Of a stretch of 32,295 bases of DNA, positions 17,270 to 25,648 are shown piece by piece. The notes under the pieces were generated by a model. The model was not told where the DNA came from. It saw only the letters and a program-made list of their open reading frames with translations, and did no database searches. How positions within the stretch are numbered: position 1 is the first letter of the stretch; each line of letters begins with the position of its first letter. The stretch spans positions 1 to 32,295 of the forward strand of contig CAIPEB010000586.1 of the NCBI GenBank assembly GCA_903863885.1, read 5' to 3'. The translations under genes were made by a program, and so were the position numbers. Source of the stretch: an uncultured Planctomycetaceae bacterium. GTDB taxonomy: Bacteria > Planctomycetota > Planctomycetia > Pirellulales > Pirellulaceae.

Positions 17270-18514
17270 TCAGCGAACCTGCAGGAAGACGAACACACCC
17301 TTCTTGTTCGACGTGATCACGTCCATCAACCCGTCGGCATTGATGTCGCTGATCTCAAACTGCGTGCCTACGCCGCTGTCGTCGTCGAATTGATGCTTGA
17401 TAAAGCTGGTTTGGCCATTGGCCCGCACCTGCTGGAACCAGGCAATTACGGCCGGCTCATCTCCGCCGGGGTCGCCTTTGGCATGAGCCCACCAGCGTTT
17501 GCCGGTGACGAAATCCGTGAGACCATCCCCATTCAGATCGGTGAGGCAGACCGCATGCGTCTGGGAGAAACTGCGATCGATTTCGTGCGTGTTCCACTTG
17601 CCGTCGGGCAACTGCTCGTGCCACCAGATTCCGTAGGCATGCGGACTGCTGGCCAGCACGTCCGCGTCTCCGTCCCCATCGAAATCCTGGACGCAGAGAT
17701 GCGCCGCTTTGCCTTCGCCGCTCGGCGGGCGTTCGCCGAAGGCCGCCGGATGAAACGGCCACGTTTGCTGAGTACCCGGGACGGGCGACTCCCACCATCC
17801 GTCCGCACACAACACATCGAAGCGACCGTCGCCGTTTACGTCTCCGACGCCCAGTCCATGGGAATAGCGTTTTGCGCCGGGCGATTCCTTCAACGAAACC
17901 GGGTGAATCTGCCACAATTGAAGCGGATCGCTCGAACGGCTGATGTAGGCAACCTGTCGATCCGGCCCGTCAAAGTCCTTCGGGTCCGGAGCGAACCCCG
18001 CGACGATATCGCGTTTCCCGTCTCCATCCACATCCACAAAGAGCGGGCTTTCGTTATTGGTGACTGGCGTGCAGGTGTGCCGGACCCACGGCTTCTGGGG
18101 GTCTTTCGGATTTTCAAACCACCACGTAGGCGTGCCGGGAAAATCCATGACGACCACATCGGTCCAGCCGTCGCCGTTGAGGTCATCCGCGAAATTGCAG
18201 AACGAATTCGCATAACTCTGCGGATCAAAGAACGGCGGAGTTCCCTTCTGCGCCGTGTTTTCGGCGGGCGGTTGTTCGGAAATCACGTGCATCGTCCAGC
18301 TCGGGGCTTCATACCACACAAACCCGGCGGCGACATCCAGTTTGCCGTCATGGTTGTAATCGCCGACCGCGACGCCCTCGCTGCGGAACTTGTCGTCCAG
18401 GCGAGTCTTGGCGAAGGTGACATTCCGCGGCGAAGTCCCTTCGGCGCCGGTCAGCATACTGGCAGTTGCGGCCAGCAGTCCGCCGGCCAGACAGGTTGTC
18501 CAACGGTGTTTCAT
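17270..18514 (-). CDS. Secreted FG-GAP/VCBS repeat protein
   Basis: A 414-aa exported protein, predicted to form a beta-propeller. The N-terminus has a signal peptide (hydrophobic [14 protein letters not shown], residues 11-24). At least seven FG-GAP-like repeats are visible, each with a calcium-binding D-x-[ND]-x-D-G-x-x-D signature: [54 protein letters not shown] and DINADGLMD. Repeats of this kind mediate protein or carbohydrate contacts outside the cell; no catalytic motif is seen. ATG 18514 has GGAG 9 nt upstream. It precedes the PhyH gene on the same strand, a pairing whose meaning is unclear. Confidence 0.88.
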   Translation of the reverse strand: MKHRWTTCLAGGLLAATASMLTGAEGTSPRNVTFAKTRLDDKFRSEGVAVGDYNHDGKLDVAAGFVWYEAPSWTMHVISEQPPAENTAQKGTPPFFDPQSYANSFCNFADDLNGDGWTDVVVMDFPGTPTWWFENPKDPQKPWVRHTCTPVTNNESPLFVDVDGDGKRDIVAGFAPDPKDFDGPDRQVAYISRSSDPLQLWQIHPVSLKESPGAKRYSHGLGVGDVNGDGRFDVLCADGWWESPVPGTQQTWPFHPAAFGERPPSGEGKAAHLCVQDFDGDGDADVLASSPHAYGIWWHEQLPDGKWNTHEIDRSFSQTHAVCLTDLNGDGLTDFVTGKRWWAHAKGDPGGDEPAVIAWFQQVRANGQTSFIKHQFDDDSGVGTQFEISDINADGLMDVITSNKKGVFVFLQVR

Positions 18515-18693
18515 AGGTTCCGCTCCAGGCTATCAACAATAAACGAATCAATGAATTTCGCGAGACAAGCACCTTGGGATGCACGGTCACATTGGAATAC
18601 AAAGGCAAAACCGCTGCAATGGTCGCCGCACCACGGCTCAATGCCGTCGTGACGGAGCGCCGGAAACCGGCTGCCGCCGGGAGTCGACGAATC

Positions 18694-19578
18694 TTATCCG
18701 GCCCGCGACCGGCCTGCGGCGTCGGTCAGGACACGCCCGTCCGCGCCGTCATCCTTCACGGGTCGGAAACCGAACTTCACCGACTCACCCAGGTCCAACC
18801 GCATCCCGGTTTTCTTCGACATCTCGGTGGCGCGTCGAGCAAACGCTTCGCGCTCGATCGCCTCGGGTTTTGACAGGCCCAGGACGATCCGGTTGCCGGA
18901 ACCCGCCACGTCGATCAGATAGACGGCCGGAAACGCGGCTTCGTATGTGCGGATCATGGAACTGTACAGCCGATTGGAACCGCTGCTCCACACATTGGCG
19001 GCCACGATTCCGCCCTCAGTCAGAGCCCGCCGCACTTCGCCGAGGAACTCGCGGGTCGCGAGGTGATAAGGGATCGAGTCGGCGCTGAACGCATCCAGAA
19101 AAATAATGTCGTATTGGCTGCGGGCGCGGCTGATGAACTGCCTGCCGTCATCGACGAACAGACGCAGCTTGTCGTCTTCCTGAACTCCGAAGAACTGCTT
19201 GGCAACGGCAACTACGTCCGGGTCGATCTCGACAACGTCGATCGCGAGTTGCGGAAAATGCTTCCGCAGAAACCGCGGGATCGTGCCCCCGCCCAGCCCG
19301 ACAATCAGCGCCCGTTTCGGTTCGGCCACCAGCGTCATGGCAGCGGGCATGGAACGGGAATAGGCCAGTTCCAGGTGGTCCGGATCGTCGATCTTGGCCA
19401 CCGTCTGGCGAGCGCCGCCCACCTCGAATCGCATCGTGCGCAAGCCCTGCTCGTCCTCGGTGACGATGATGTTGCTGAAGGTGGACAGCTTCTGATAGAG
19501 GGTTTTCTCCTCGGCAACCGCCGCATTCAACAGAAACAACGAGACCGCCAACGCCCGAACCGCGTGTCGAAAAATCAT
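18694..19578 (-). CDS. Exported spermidine-synthase-like methyltransferase-fold protein
   Basis: A 294-aa protein with a spermine/spermidine-synthase-type Rossmann domain preceded by a signal peptide (MIFRHAVRALAVSLFLLNAAVA, cleavage near residue 22). Motifs of the family: GLGGGTIP for nucleotide binding, VEIDPDVV, DDGRQFI and DAFSADSIPYHL. True cytoplasmic spermidine synthases have no signal peptide; exported forms usually occur as the soluble part of membrane-anchored aminopropyltransferase homologues of unknown function. A periplasmic location is therefore inferred, and polyamine synthesis is doubtful. ATG 19578 was chosen because it starts the signal peptide and has AAGGA upstream; the frame extends to 19788 without support. 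Confidence 0.8.
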   Translation of the reverse strand: MIFRHAVRALAVSLFLLNAAVAEEKTLYQKLSTFSNIIVTEDEQGLRTMRFEVGGARQTVAKIDDPDHLELAYSRSMPAAMTLVAEPKRALIVGLGGGTIPRFLRKHFPQLAIDVVEIDPDVVAVAKQFFGVQEDDKLRLFVDDGRQFISRARSQYDIIFLDAFSADSIPYHLATREFLGEVRRALTEGGIVAANVWSSGSNRLYSSMIRTYEAAFPAVYLIDVAGSGNRIVLGLSKPEAIEREAFARRATEMSKKTGMRLDLGESVKFGFRPVKDDGADGRVLTDAAGRSRAG

Positions 19579-19920
19579 GAATGGTCGATCCTTTTCCTGG
19601 TGGTGCGTCCGACCCGTGATGGGGGCAGGCGACTGAACGCCGCGGGAGTCCGGCCCCGCTATCGCGCAGCCGGGCCTTATTGTGGCGCGGCGGGGATGGC
19701 CCGACAACCCGCACGCCGATACCGCGACAAAATGCGATTCCGAGCGTCTGATTCTATCGAATGTGACAAATTGTCCGGCAGGGGGCAACGTATTAACGAT
19801 CGGGCGGGGGGGAGTCGCGGGCCATTGTCCGATCTTGTCGCTAATGACGTGTACAATAGAGTGCGAGCAAGGCCGCGAGTTGAGCCCGAATCACACCGAG
19901 AAACCTGGGACATTTCAGCC
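19579..19920. other. Divergent intergenic region, spermidine-synthase-like / DUF3467
   Basis: A 342-bp region without a gene. It contains a perfect inverted repeat GACAA-A-TTGTC at 19765-19775 and a -10-like TACAAT at 19852-19857 about 64 bp before the DUF3467 start, with no good -35 at 17 bp. The remainder is unremarkable. Confidence 0.5.
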
Positions 19921-20571
19921 ATGTCGTCGGATCCTCAGCAACCGAACCCGGATGGTGGTCACGGTGAACAGGTGCGAATGCAGCACTTATCGGCTCGCGT
20001 GCCGGAAGGAGTGGGCCGCGGCGCATTCAGCACGGGCGTGATCGTCATGACCGGACCGACCGAGTTCATACTCGACTTCGTCCAGAACATCGGCGGCCCG
20101 CCGCAGGTTGTTTCCCGGGTGGTGATGCCGCACGGAACCCTGCCGCAATTCGCCGACGCGCTGCGGAAGAACCTGCAGATCTACGCTCAGCGATTCGGTC
20201 CGCCGCCGACGCTTCCCAAAGTTACTCCGCCGCCGCGGCCGCAGACCGCGCAGGAAATCTACGACGAATTGAAGCTCCCCGACCAGCTGCTCAGCGGCGC
20301 CTATGCCAACGGCGTAATGATCGGACACACGGTGTCGGAGTTCAAGCTCGACTTCCTGACGAACCTGTTCCCGCTGTCGGCCGTTTCTTCGCGGGTCTAC
20401 CTGGCGGCTCCCCAGATGCCGCGACTGCTCGAATCGCTGGAGTCCACCTGGCAACAGTTCCAGCAGCGGATCACGCAACAACAGCAGATGCCGCCCCGGC
20501 CGCAGGCTCCGCCGCACGATCCGCAGGAACGCAAAGACGGGCCGCAGGAACCCGAAGACAGGAAGGAATAG
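19921..20571 (+). CDS. Tandem DUF3467 protein
   Basis: A 216-aa protein that seems to hold two copies of DUF3467, at about residues 34-93 (FSTGVIVMTGPTEFILDFVQN) and 127-186 (YANGVMIGHTVSEFKLDFLTN). Each copy has the pattern ...N/TGV...T..EF.LDF..N...SRV.... with a following helix ending in a Tyr/Phe-rich stretch. The two are joined by a Pro-rich linker and followed by a Gln/Pro/Arg-rich, charged tail. DUF3467 proteins are normally about 100 aa with one copy, and their function is unknown. ATG 19921 is the start at which the compact protein begins; the frame is open far upstream into the divergent gene's antisense strand. It ends 9 bp before the AMMECR1-MEMO gene, whose ribosome binding site overlaps its stop region, so an operon is likely. 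Confidence 0.75.
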   Translation: MSSDPQQPNPDGGHGEQVRMQHLSARVPEGVGRGAFSTGVIVMTGPTEFILDFVQNIGGPPQVVSRVVMPHGTLPQFADALRKNLQIYAQRFGPPPTLPKVTPPPRPQTAQEIYDELKLPDQLLSGAYANGVMIGHTVSEFKLDFLTNLFPLSAVSSRVYLAAPQMPRLLESLESTWQQFQQRITQQQQMPPRPQAPPHDPQERKDGPQEPEDRKE

Positions 20572-20580
20572 TCCAACGCG

Positions 20581-22572
20581 ATGACAGAACGCCCACAACT
20601 GGCCGCGGAACACGAGCCACTCGTTCACCGGATGGCATGTCGGATCATGGCATCCGCGCTGGGATACCGGGCGGCGGGCGAACCGGAAGTATTGCCGGCC
20701 GAAGTCGCAGACCTGCCCGTCATGGGCGCGTTCGTCACGCTGAAACGCAGCGGCCGCTTGAGGGCCTGCTGCGGCGTCCTGGGCGTGCCGATGCCCCTGA
20801 GCGACGCGGTGCGCAACGCTGCCCTGCGCACGGCGACCGAGGATTCGCGATTCCCGACGATTTCGCCGACCGAACTGCCGTTCCAGCAACTCGAGGTTTC
20901 GCTGCTGCACAACTTTCAAACCGTGGAACAACGGGGCGGAGCCCGCGTGCAGGCGGTTGAGGTCGGCCGCCACGGACTGCAGATCCGCCGCGAAGGAGCC
21001 GCCGGTCTGCTGCTGCCCGGAGTAGCGGTCGAGAATGGCTATCAGTCCGAGGAATTCCTGCGCCAGGTGTGCCTCAAGGCGGGGCTGCCCGCCACGGCCT
21101 GGGAAGACGGCCACGCGACGCTGCAGACTTTCGAGACCCTTTCCATGACGGGTCCGTTCGCAGTTCCTTCGACAGGTTCCTGGCCGCAACCCGCATCACT
21201 GGTGACTGCGGAAGACCTGAACAAGCTCATCCACACCTGCGGCATGAACCTCAGCGCGATACTGCAGGGAGCAACGCCCAGCTATTTCATCCAGGGCTGC
21301 GGGGACGGCAACGTGAATGCGGTGACCCTGTCGCTGACAGCGGCAGGCGCCGAGCCCCTGCATGTATTTCGCTTGTCCATGCGGCCGGGCATGCCGCTGC
21401 AATCCTCGCTGTTCTCGCTGACCGAAGCTGTGGCCGGCATGCTGCGTTCGGGCCAATGGCGGGCACAAGGCGAAGTGCGGATGAGCCTGGCTCTTCTTTA
21501 CGACCCCGCGATGCACGGCACGACAGCCGACCCCGACCTGCGCGGCATCGAACCGTCCCGGCGGGCTCTGTTCGTCGTCGAAGGGAGCCGCTCCGCTTGG
21601 TCCTTTGATCCGTCCATGACGCCCGATCAGTTGCTGCGCAACGCCATGGACGCGGGCGGCATCCGCAGTTCATCCACGGCGTCGGTGTTCAGCTTTTCCG
21701 CACAGTGCACTGAGCCCCGGGTCACCGTGAGCAATTCGCCGCGCGGCGCAGCCGGTCCGGCCGTTCGACCGCCCGCCGTTGCGGGCACGTTCTATCCGGC
21801 CCAGCCGGGCGCACTTGCCCAGATGCTGGACAAGTTTCTTTCCGGGGAACCGGTCGAACGGCGACGATGGCCGGCCGTGATGGTACCGCACGCCGGTCTG
21901 GTCTACTCGGGCCGGATCGCTGCGAGCGTGTTCCAACGCGTGGAATTCCCCGACACGGCGATCATTCTCTGCCCGAAGCACACGCGACTCGGCGTCGATC
22001 TCGCCGTGGCGCCCCACCGGGAATGGTCGTTTCCCGGCGGCGTTGTGGCGGGTGACGCCGACCTGGCGCGGGAGCTTGCCGAATCGATCCCGGGCTGGGA
22101 ACTCGACGCGGCCGCTCATCGACAGGAACACGCCATCGAAGTTCAGCTCCCGCTGCTCGCCCGCCTGGCCCCGAAGACTCGAATTGTGGCCGTCTCGATC
22201 GGCGGCTCGGCGGACTTTGAACGATGCCGGGAGTTCGCTGTTGCGCTGGCGCGGGTCCTCGAAAAACGCGAGGAACGACCGCTCTTGATCATCTCCTCCG
22301 ACATGAATCACTATGCCTCCGACGCCGAGAACCGGCGTCTGGACGAGATCGCACTTTCGGCACTGACGCAACTGAATCCCGAATCCGCCTACCGTGCCGT
22401 GGCCGAACGGGGAATCACGATGTGCGGTCTGCGCCCGGCCACGATCGCGATGGAAACGCTCAAGCAGCTCGGGGGCCTCACGCGTTGCGAGCGGGTTGCG
22501 TACGCGACGAGCGCGGACGTGACGGGAGACCGTACTCGCGTTGTCGGTTACGCGGGACTGCTGTTCGCCTGA
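20581..22572 (+). CDS. AMMECR1 - unknown domain - MEMO fusion protein
   Basis: A 663-aa fusion. Residues about 15-190 are an AMMECR1 domain with the motif LRACCG (usually LRGCIG) at 60-65. Residues about 200-390 are an unassigned domain with FIQGCGDGNVNAVTLSLTAAG. Residues 395-663 are a MEMO domain with all expected metal or active-site residues: H437 (PHAGLVYSG), H467 (CPKH), H517 in EHAIEVQLP, H577 (SSDMNHY) and C615 (ITMCGLRPA). AMMECR1, MEMO and a radical SAM protein form the AmmeMemoRadiSam system, whose biochemical function is not settled. Here two parts are fused and the radical SAM gene is not in the window. AGGAAGGA precedes ATG 20581, overlapping the DUF3467 stop region. Confidence 0.88.
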   Translation: MTERPQLAAEHEPLVHRMACRIMASALGYRAAGEPEVLPAEVADLPVMGAFVTLKRSGRLRACCGVLGVPMPLSDAVRNAALRTATEDSRFPTISPTELPFQQLEVSLLHNFQTVEQRGGARVQAVEVGRHGLQIRREGAAGLLLPGVAVENGYQSEEFLRQVCLKAGLPATAWEDGHATLQTFETLSMTGPFAVPSTGSWPQPASLVTAEDLNKLIHTCGMNLSAILQGATPSYFIQGCGDGNVNAVTLSLTAAGAEPLHVFRLSMRPGMPLQSSLFSLTEAVAGMLRSGQWRAQGEVRMSLALLYDPAMHGTTADPDLRGIEPSRRALFVVEGSRSAWSFDPSMTPDQLLRNAMDAGGIRSSSTASVFSFSAQCTEPRVTVSNSPRGAAGPAVRPPAVAGTFYPAQPGALAQMLDKFLSGEPVERRRWPAVMVPHAGLVYSGRIAASVFQRVEFPDTAIILCPKHTRLGVDLAVAPHREWSFPGGVVAGDADLARELAESIPGWELDAAAHRQEHAIEVQLPLLARLAPKTRIVAVSIGGSADFERCREFAVALARVLEKREERPLLIISSDMNHYASDAENRRLDEIALSALTQLNPESAYRAVAERGITMCGLRPATIAMETLKQLGGLTRCERVAYATSADVTGDRTRVVGYAGLLFA

Positions 22573-22601
22573 TGAACAACCCACGCGGCGGGTGCAACTC
22601 G

Positions 22602-23480
22602 CTAGGCAGCATGTCCGACATCGGCACTTGGATCGCAATTCGGCGACAGCGAGCGAAGTTCGGCCAGCAGTTCGTCCCAAAGGAATGGCTTGCCGCAGAC
22701 GATTGCCGCGCCGGCCTGCCTCGCCCGTTGATCGTCGAAATGCCGCGGAAAATTCAGCAGCGCAACCACCGGCGCCGGTCTGAGCTGTGAAGCGAATTGC
22801 CGCAGCGCGACCCGATCGCCGGCCTGCTCGCTCGAGTCGTCCCAGATTCCTCCGACCATCGGCGTGGCGGATTCAAATCCGGCCGCGGAAAAACGCGAGA
22901 CCGTGTAACCGGCCTGACCGCACGCCTCCGCAATCCCCCCGTAGGTGAGCACGTCCGCCGCGGAAATCAGCACAAGACCCCGCCGGGCTTCCGAGTGCGA
23001 GCGGCATGCAACGTCGTATCGCTCGGGGTCCGTCGCGGTGCGAGGCAACGGCCAGACCCGCTGCCAGCCGCCTGACGCGTCTCTGCCTCCAAGAACCCGA
23101 GACTTGAACTCGTGCCAGTAGACCCGAGGCACGCCCGTCCATGGCCTCCCGCTGCAAGCCTCGCCTTCACACCAACTGCCCAGCAAGGCAACCAGGCGGG
23201 CGAGCGGTGCGGCACGGTGCAGTGCTTCGATTTGTTCCTGGCAAAACTGTCCCGGCCAGACCTGGGCGACCACGATCAAATGAGGAGACGCCTGTCCTGC
23301 ATCGAGCAGTTCGCACGCTGCTTCCGGCGAAACCGCGTGCTCCACGGCACTTTGTGCCCTGAGGTGCGACCACGACTCCGCAAAGTCGCGGTGACCCGCG
23401 TCCCCCACAAACAACACGCGATCCCAGCGCATGCTCGTGCCCCCGCGCCCCTTTTCATCGGCGACGTCCGTGACAGCCAT
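22602..23480 (-). CDS. Degenerate double receiver-like protein
   Basis: A 292-aa soluble protein of unknown function. Two segments resemble response-regulator receiver domains by pattern: about residues 20-105 (RVLFVGDAGHRDF ... PHLIVVAQVWPG ... RLVALLGSW) and about 168-278 (GLVLISAADVL ... GGIWDD ... PVVALLNFPRHF ... AAIVCGKPFLWDELL). The second retains a Lys-Pro-Phe (K264) and a possible acidic phosphoacceptor (D214/D215); the first lacks an obvious Asp and Lys. No output domain is present, so it may be a pseudo-receiver adaptor. ATG 23480 lies 3 bp past the stop of the HTH-EIIA gene, indicating a coupled pair; an internal ATG at 23432 is an alternative start. The assignment is tentative. 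Confidence 0.6.
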   Translation of the reverse strand: MAVTDVADEKGRGGTSMRWDRVLFVGDAGHRDFAESWSHLRAQSAVEHAVSPEAACELLDAGQASPHLIVVAQVWPGQFCQEQIEALHRAAPLARLVALLGSWCEGEACSGRPWTGVPRVYWHEFKSRVLGGRDASGGWQRVWPLPRTATDPERYDVACRSHSEARRGLVLISAADVLTYGGIAEACGQAGYTVSRFSAAGFESATPMVGGIWDDSSEQAGDRVALRQFASQLRPAPVVALLNFPRHFDDQRARQAGAAIVCGKPFLWDELLAELRSLSPNCDPSADVGHAA

Positions 23481-23483
23481 ATC

Positions 23484-24197
23484 TCAGTCCGCCAGACGCC
23501 GCTCCATCTCCCTTATGTATCGGAGTACCTCGGCCGGTTCCTCCAGCTGCCGCAACTCCTGCAGGAACGCCGAATCGGTGATTAAACGACTCAAGCGTGC
23601 CAGCACTCTCAAATGAACCCGATCCTCCGTCGAACAGATCAGAAAGAACAGATCCGTCGGCGCTCCATTGCGTCCTCCGAACGGAATCCCCTGCATCGTG
23701 CGTCCGAACGACAGCAGCGGCTGAGCCAGAATCGAAGCCAGCGGCCGGCGCGGATGAAGCAGCGCCACGCCGTTGTCCAAAGCCGTCGGGTGCAAATCCT
23801 CGCGAGCACGCACGGCCTCGATCATCTTCGGTTTGTCCCAAAGCAACCCGGTTCGAGCCGCAAGTTCGACCATTTCCTGGATCACGGACCCTCGCGTCCG
23901 AGCCTGCAAGGGGATTCCGATCGCATCGTCCGGCAGCAACTCGGAAATCGAAATGTGCTCCGCCCGAACCGTCGTCCCCCCGCGCTGCAGCACGCCCTCG
24001 ACCTCGAGCAGCTCGTCCTCGTCCGAAATGCCGATCTTGTCCTCCAGCCAATGGTGAATGTCCGCCTGTGAAAAACGCCATTGACCGGCAATCTTCCGTC
24101 CAGGCAAACGTCCGCGATCGGCTAAACGCGAAACCTGCTGCGGCGTCAGGTGCAAGTACGCTGCCAAGCTAGCTACATCAAAATCTTCGTGCGACAT
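23484..24197 (-). CDS. HTH domain fused to PTS EIIA (fructose/nitrogen type)
   Basis: A 237-aa protein. Residues about 7-51 form a MerR/excisionase-type helix-turn-helix (LAAYLHLTPQQVSRLADRGR then IAGQWRFSQADIHHWL). Residues about 85-235 form an EIIA domain of the fructose/mannitol/PtsN type, with the likely phosphorylation His148 in GVALLHPRRP (canonical form ends in PH) and a LLSFGRTMQGIPFGG block. Such DNA-binding EIIA proteins are read as regulators or sensors of PTS phosphorylation state; no EIIB, EIIC or HPr gene is nearby. ATG 24197 has AGGGG 7 nt upstream; an in-frame extension to 24350 has no domain. It is the first gene of a two-gene unit with the receiver-like protein, 3 bp apart. 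Confidence 0.85.
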   Translation of the reverse strand: MSHEDFDVASLAAYLHLTPQQVSRLADRGRLPGRKIAGQWRFSQADIHHWLEDKIGISDEDELLEVEGVLQRGGTTVRAEHISISELLPDDAIGIPLQARTRGSVIQEMVELAARTGLLWDKPKMIEAVRAREDLHPTALDNGVALLHPRRPLASILAQPLLSFGRTMQGIPFGGRNGAPTDLFFLICSTEDRVHLRVLARLSRLITDSAFLQELRQLEEPAEVLRYIREMERRLAD

Positions 24198-24546
24198 ACT
24201 CTGCCCCTGACAACATCCGGTCAGTTTACCCTTATCCAGCGAGCGGTCTTCAGACGGAACCCGTGGCAACACAGTTTCAAGCAAAGGCATTGTCCGACAC
24301 AGGACGAACGACTGTCCAGACCGCTTGCGTGCCGGCAGCGTAGCTAGCAATGCTGGCAGCCCTGGGGAAATTCGCTGTTGCTCCTCGATTACCGCTTCGA
24401 CTATAAGCGCGGTGCGACTTTATCGTTGACGCGTGTCACGTCCCATCACCCCTCGCTCGACCCGCTGCACCGATCGGCAGCGGAGTTCCGACACTCGGCC
24501 TGGAAGAACATAATGGGCCGCTTGCAAGATCTGGGGAGACAGATAG
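24198..24546. other. Divergent intergenic region, HTH-EIIA / DUF481
   Basis: A 349-bp region without a supported gene. A promoter-like pair for the plus strand is at 24378-24407. Two copies of GCTAGCTA/TAGCTAGC sequence occur nearby, one inside the start of the HTH-EIIA gene (around 24170) and one around 24340; their spacing is irregular and I draw no conclusion from it. Confidence 0.5.
24378..24407 (+). promoter_or_regulatory. Possible sigma-70 promoter for the DUF481 gene
   Basis: TTGCTC (24378-24383) and TATAAG (24402-24407) are separated by 18 bp. The predicted start near 24414 would leave a leader of about 130 nt before the TTG start codon. The hexamers match the consensus only in part. 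Confidence 0.35.
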
Positions 24547-25554
24547 TTGCGACGGTTCGCGTCCTATTGCTGCTTTGTCCTGCTCCTTTGGTGGGGCGTC
24601 GCCAGCCCAGCGTCTGGCTTGGCGCAGCAGTTCGCGATTCCTCCTCCGCCGGGCGCTGATTGGACCCGACTGCCGCCGGTTGTCGAGCCGCTTGTGTCGG
24701 ATTTCGCGCTGCCGCTTGACCCGCCGCCTGCCGCGGGTCCATCGAGCGAGGCGACTGCTTCGAGCGGGGCTTCAGCTGCGGGCTCGGATGGAGTCGGTTT
24801 TTCCGATCCGCTTGATGGTTCGTTGCGCGCCTGGACGTTATCGGAATACGACGCGGAGACCGAGCCGCACTCATGGTTCCTGCCTTCGCATTGGCTCGAC
24901 GCCACTGCGTGGGACGGCGGCATTGAAGTGGGTTTGAGTGGAACCGACGGAAACTCCGAAGCCTTCACACTGCGGACCGGAGGAAACCTCAAGAGAAAAA
25001 CAAAAATCTACGAAATCGGCGGCGACGTGACCTACCTGAAAACCAAGACGGACGGCGTCGAGAAACAGCACCGGCTGCTGGCCAATTCAAAGTACGAACG
25101 GTTCCTGGGCGAGTCGCGATGGTCTTTCTATTTGAAGTCGTTTCTTGAATACGACGAATTCACGGCATTTAATGTCCGACTGCTGGGAAACACGGGCCTG
25201 GGATATCAGATCGTGCGAACCGAACACATGCGGTTGAAGCTGAGATTCGGTGCCGGCGCATCGCGGGAATTCGGCGGACCGGACGACAATATCAAACCCG
25301 AAGCCGGATTCGGCTGCGACTATGACTGGGAATTGACGGACCGGCAAAAGGTGAACGTCGTCACGGATTACTATCCGCAGTGGAACAACTTCGAGGACTA
25401 CCTCCTCGTGACGGCCCTCAATTGGGAGTGCCTGCTCGACCGGCTTGCCAATCTCAGTCTGAAGCTCTCGGTGAGCGACCGCTACGACAGCACGCCTTAC
25501 GGCCGCAAGCCGAATGACGTCGATTACGGCCTGCTGCTTCTCTGGAAAATCTAG
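24547..25554 (+). CDS. DUF481 (YdiY-like) outer-membrane protein
   Basis: A 335-aa exported protein. Residues 1-27 are a signal peptide (CCFVLLLWWGVASPASGLA). A Pro/Ala/Ser-rich linker of about 80 residues follows, and then a DUF481 domain (WDGGIEVGLSGTDGNSEAFTLRTGGNLKRKT onward) with alternating aromatic and polar residues typical of an outer-membrane beta-barrel, ending in the aromatic-rich LLLLWKI. The family resembles E. coli YdiY, of unknown function. The start is TTG 24547 with GGGGAG 8-9 nt upstream; a nearby ATG at 24512 is in another frame. P-II lies 94 bp downstream on the same strand. Confidence 0.8.
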   Translation: MRRFASYCCFVLLLWWGVASPASGLAQQFAIPPPPGADWTRLPPVVEPLVSDFALPLDPPPAAGPSSEATASSGASAAGSDGVGFSDPLDGSLRAWTLSEYDAETEPHSWFLPSHWLDATAWDGGIEVGLSGTDGNSEAFTLRTGGNLKRKTKIYEIGGDVTYLKTKTDGVEKQHRLLANSKYERFLGESRWSFYLKSFLEYDEFTAFNVRLLGNTGLGYQIVRTEHMRLKLRFGAGASREFGGPDDNIKPEAGFGCDYDWELTDRQKVNVVTDYYPQWNNFEDYLLVTALNWECLLDRLANLSLKLSVSDRYDSTPYGRKPNDVDYGLLLLWKI

Positions 25555-25648
25555 TCGACCGGCCCGCGCGCGAGACTGTCTAATTCCCTCGGGGAGTTCC
25601 GCGCGTTATGGTAAGTCGGAGCCGAAATCTGATCACGGAGTTGCGATC

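Noticed and set aside
19063-19920. Upstream extension of the DUF3467 frame
   Set aside because: It is antisense to the spermidine-synthase-like gene for much of its length and then crosses intergenic DNA.
24378-24659. Short plus-strand frame before the DUF481 gene
   Set aside because: It overlaps the signal peptide of the DUF481 protein in another frame and has no recognisable features.
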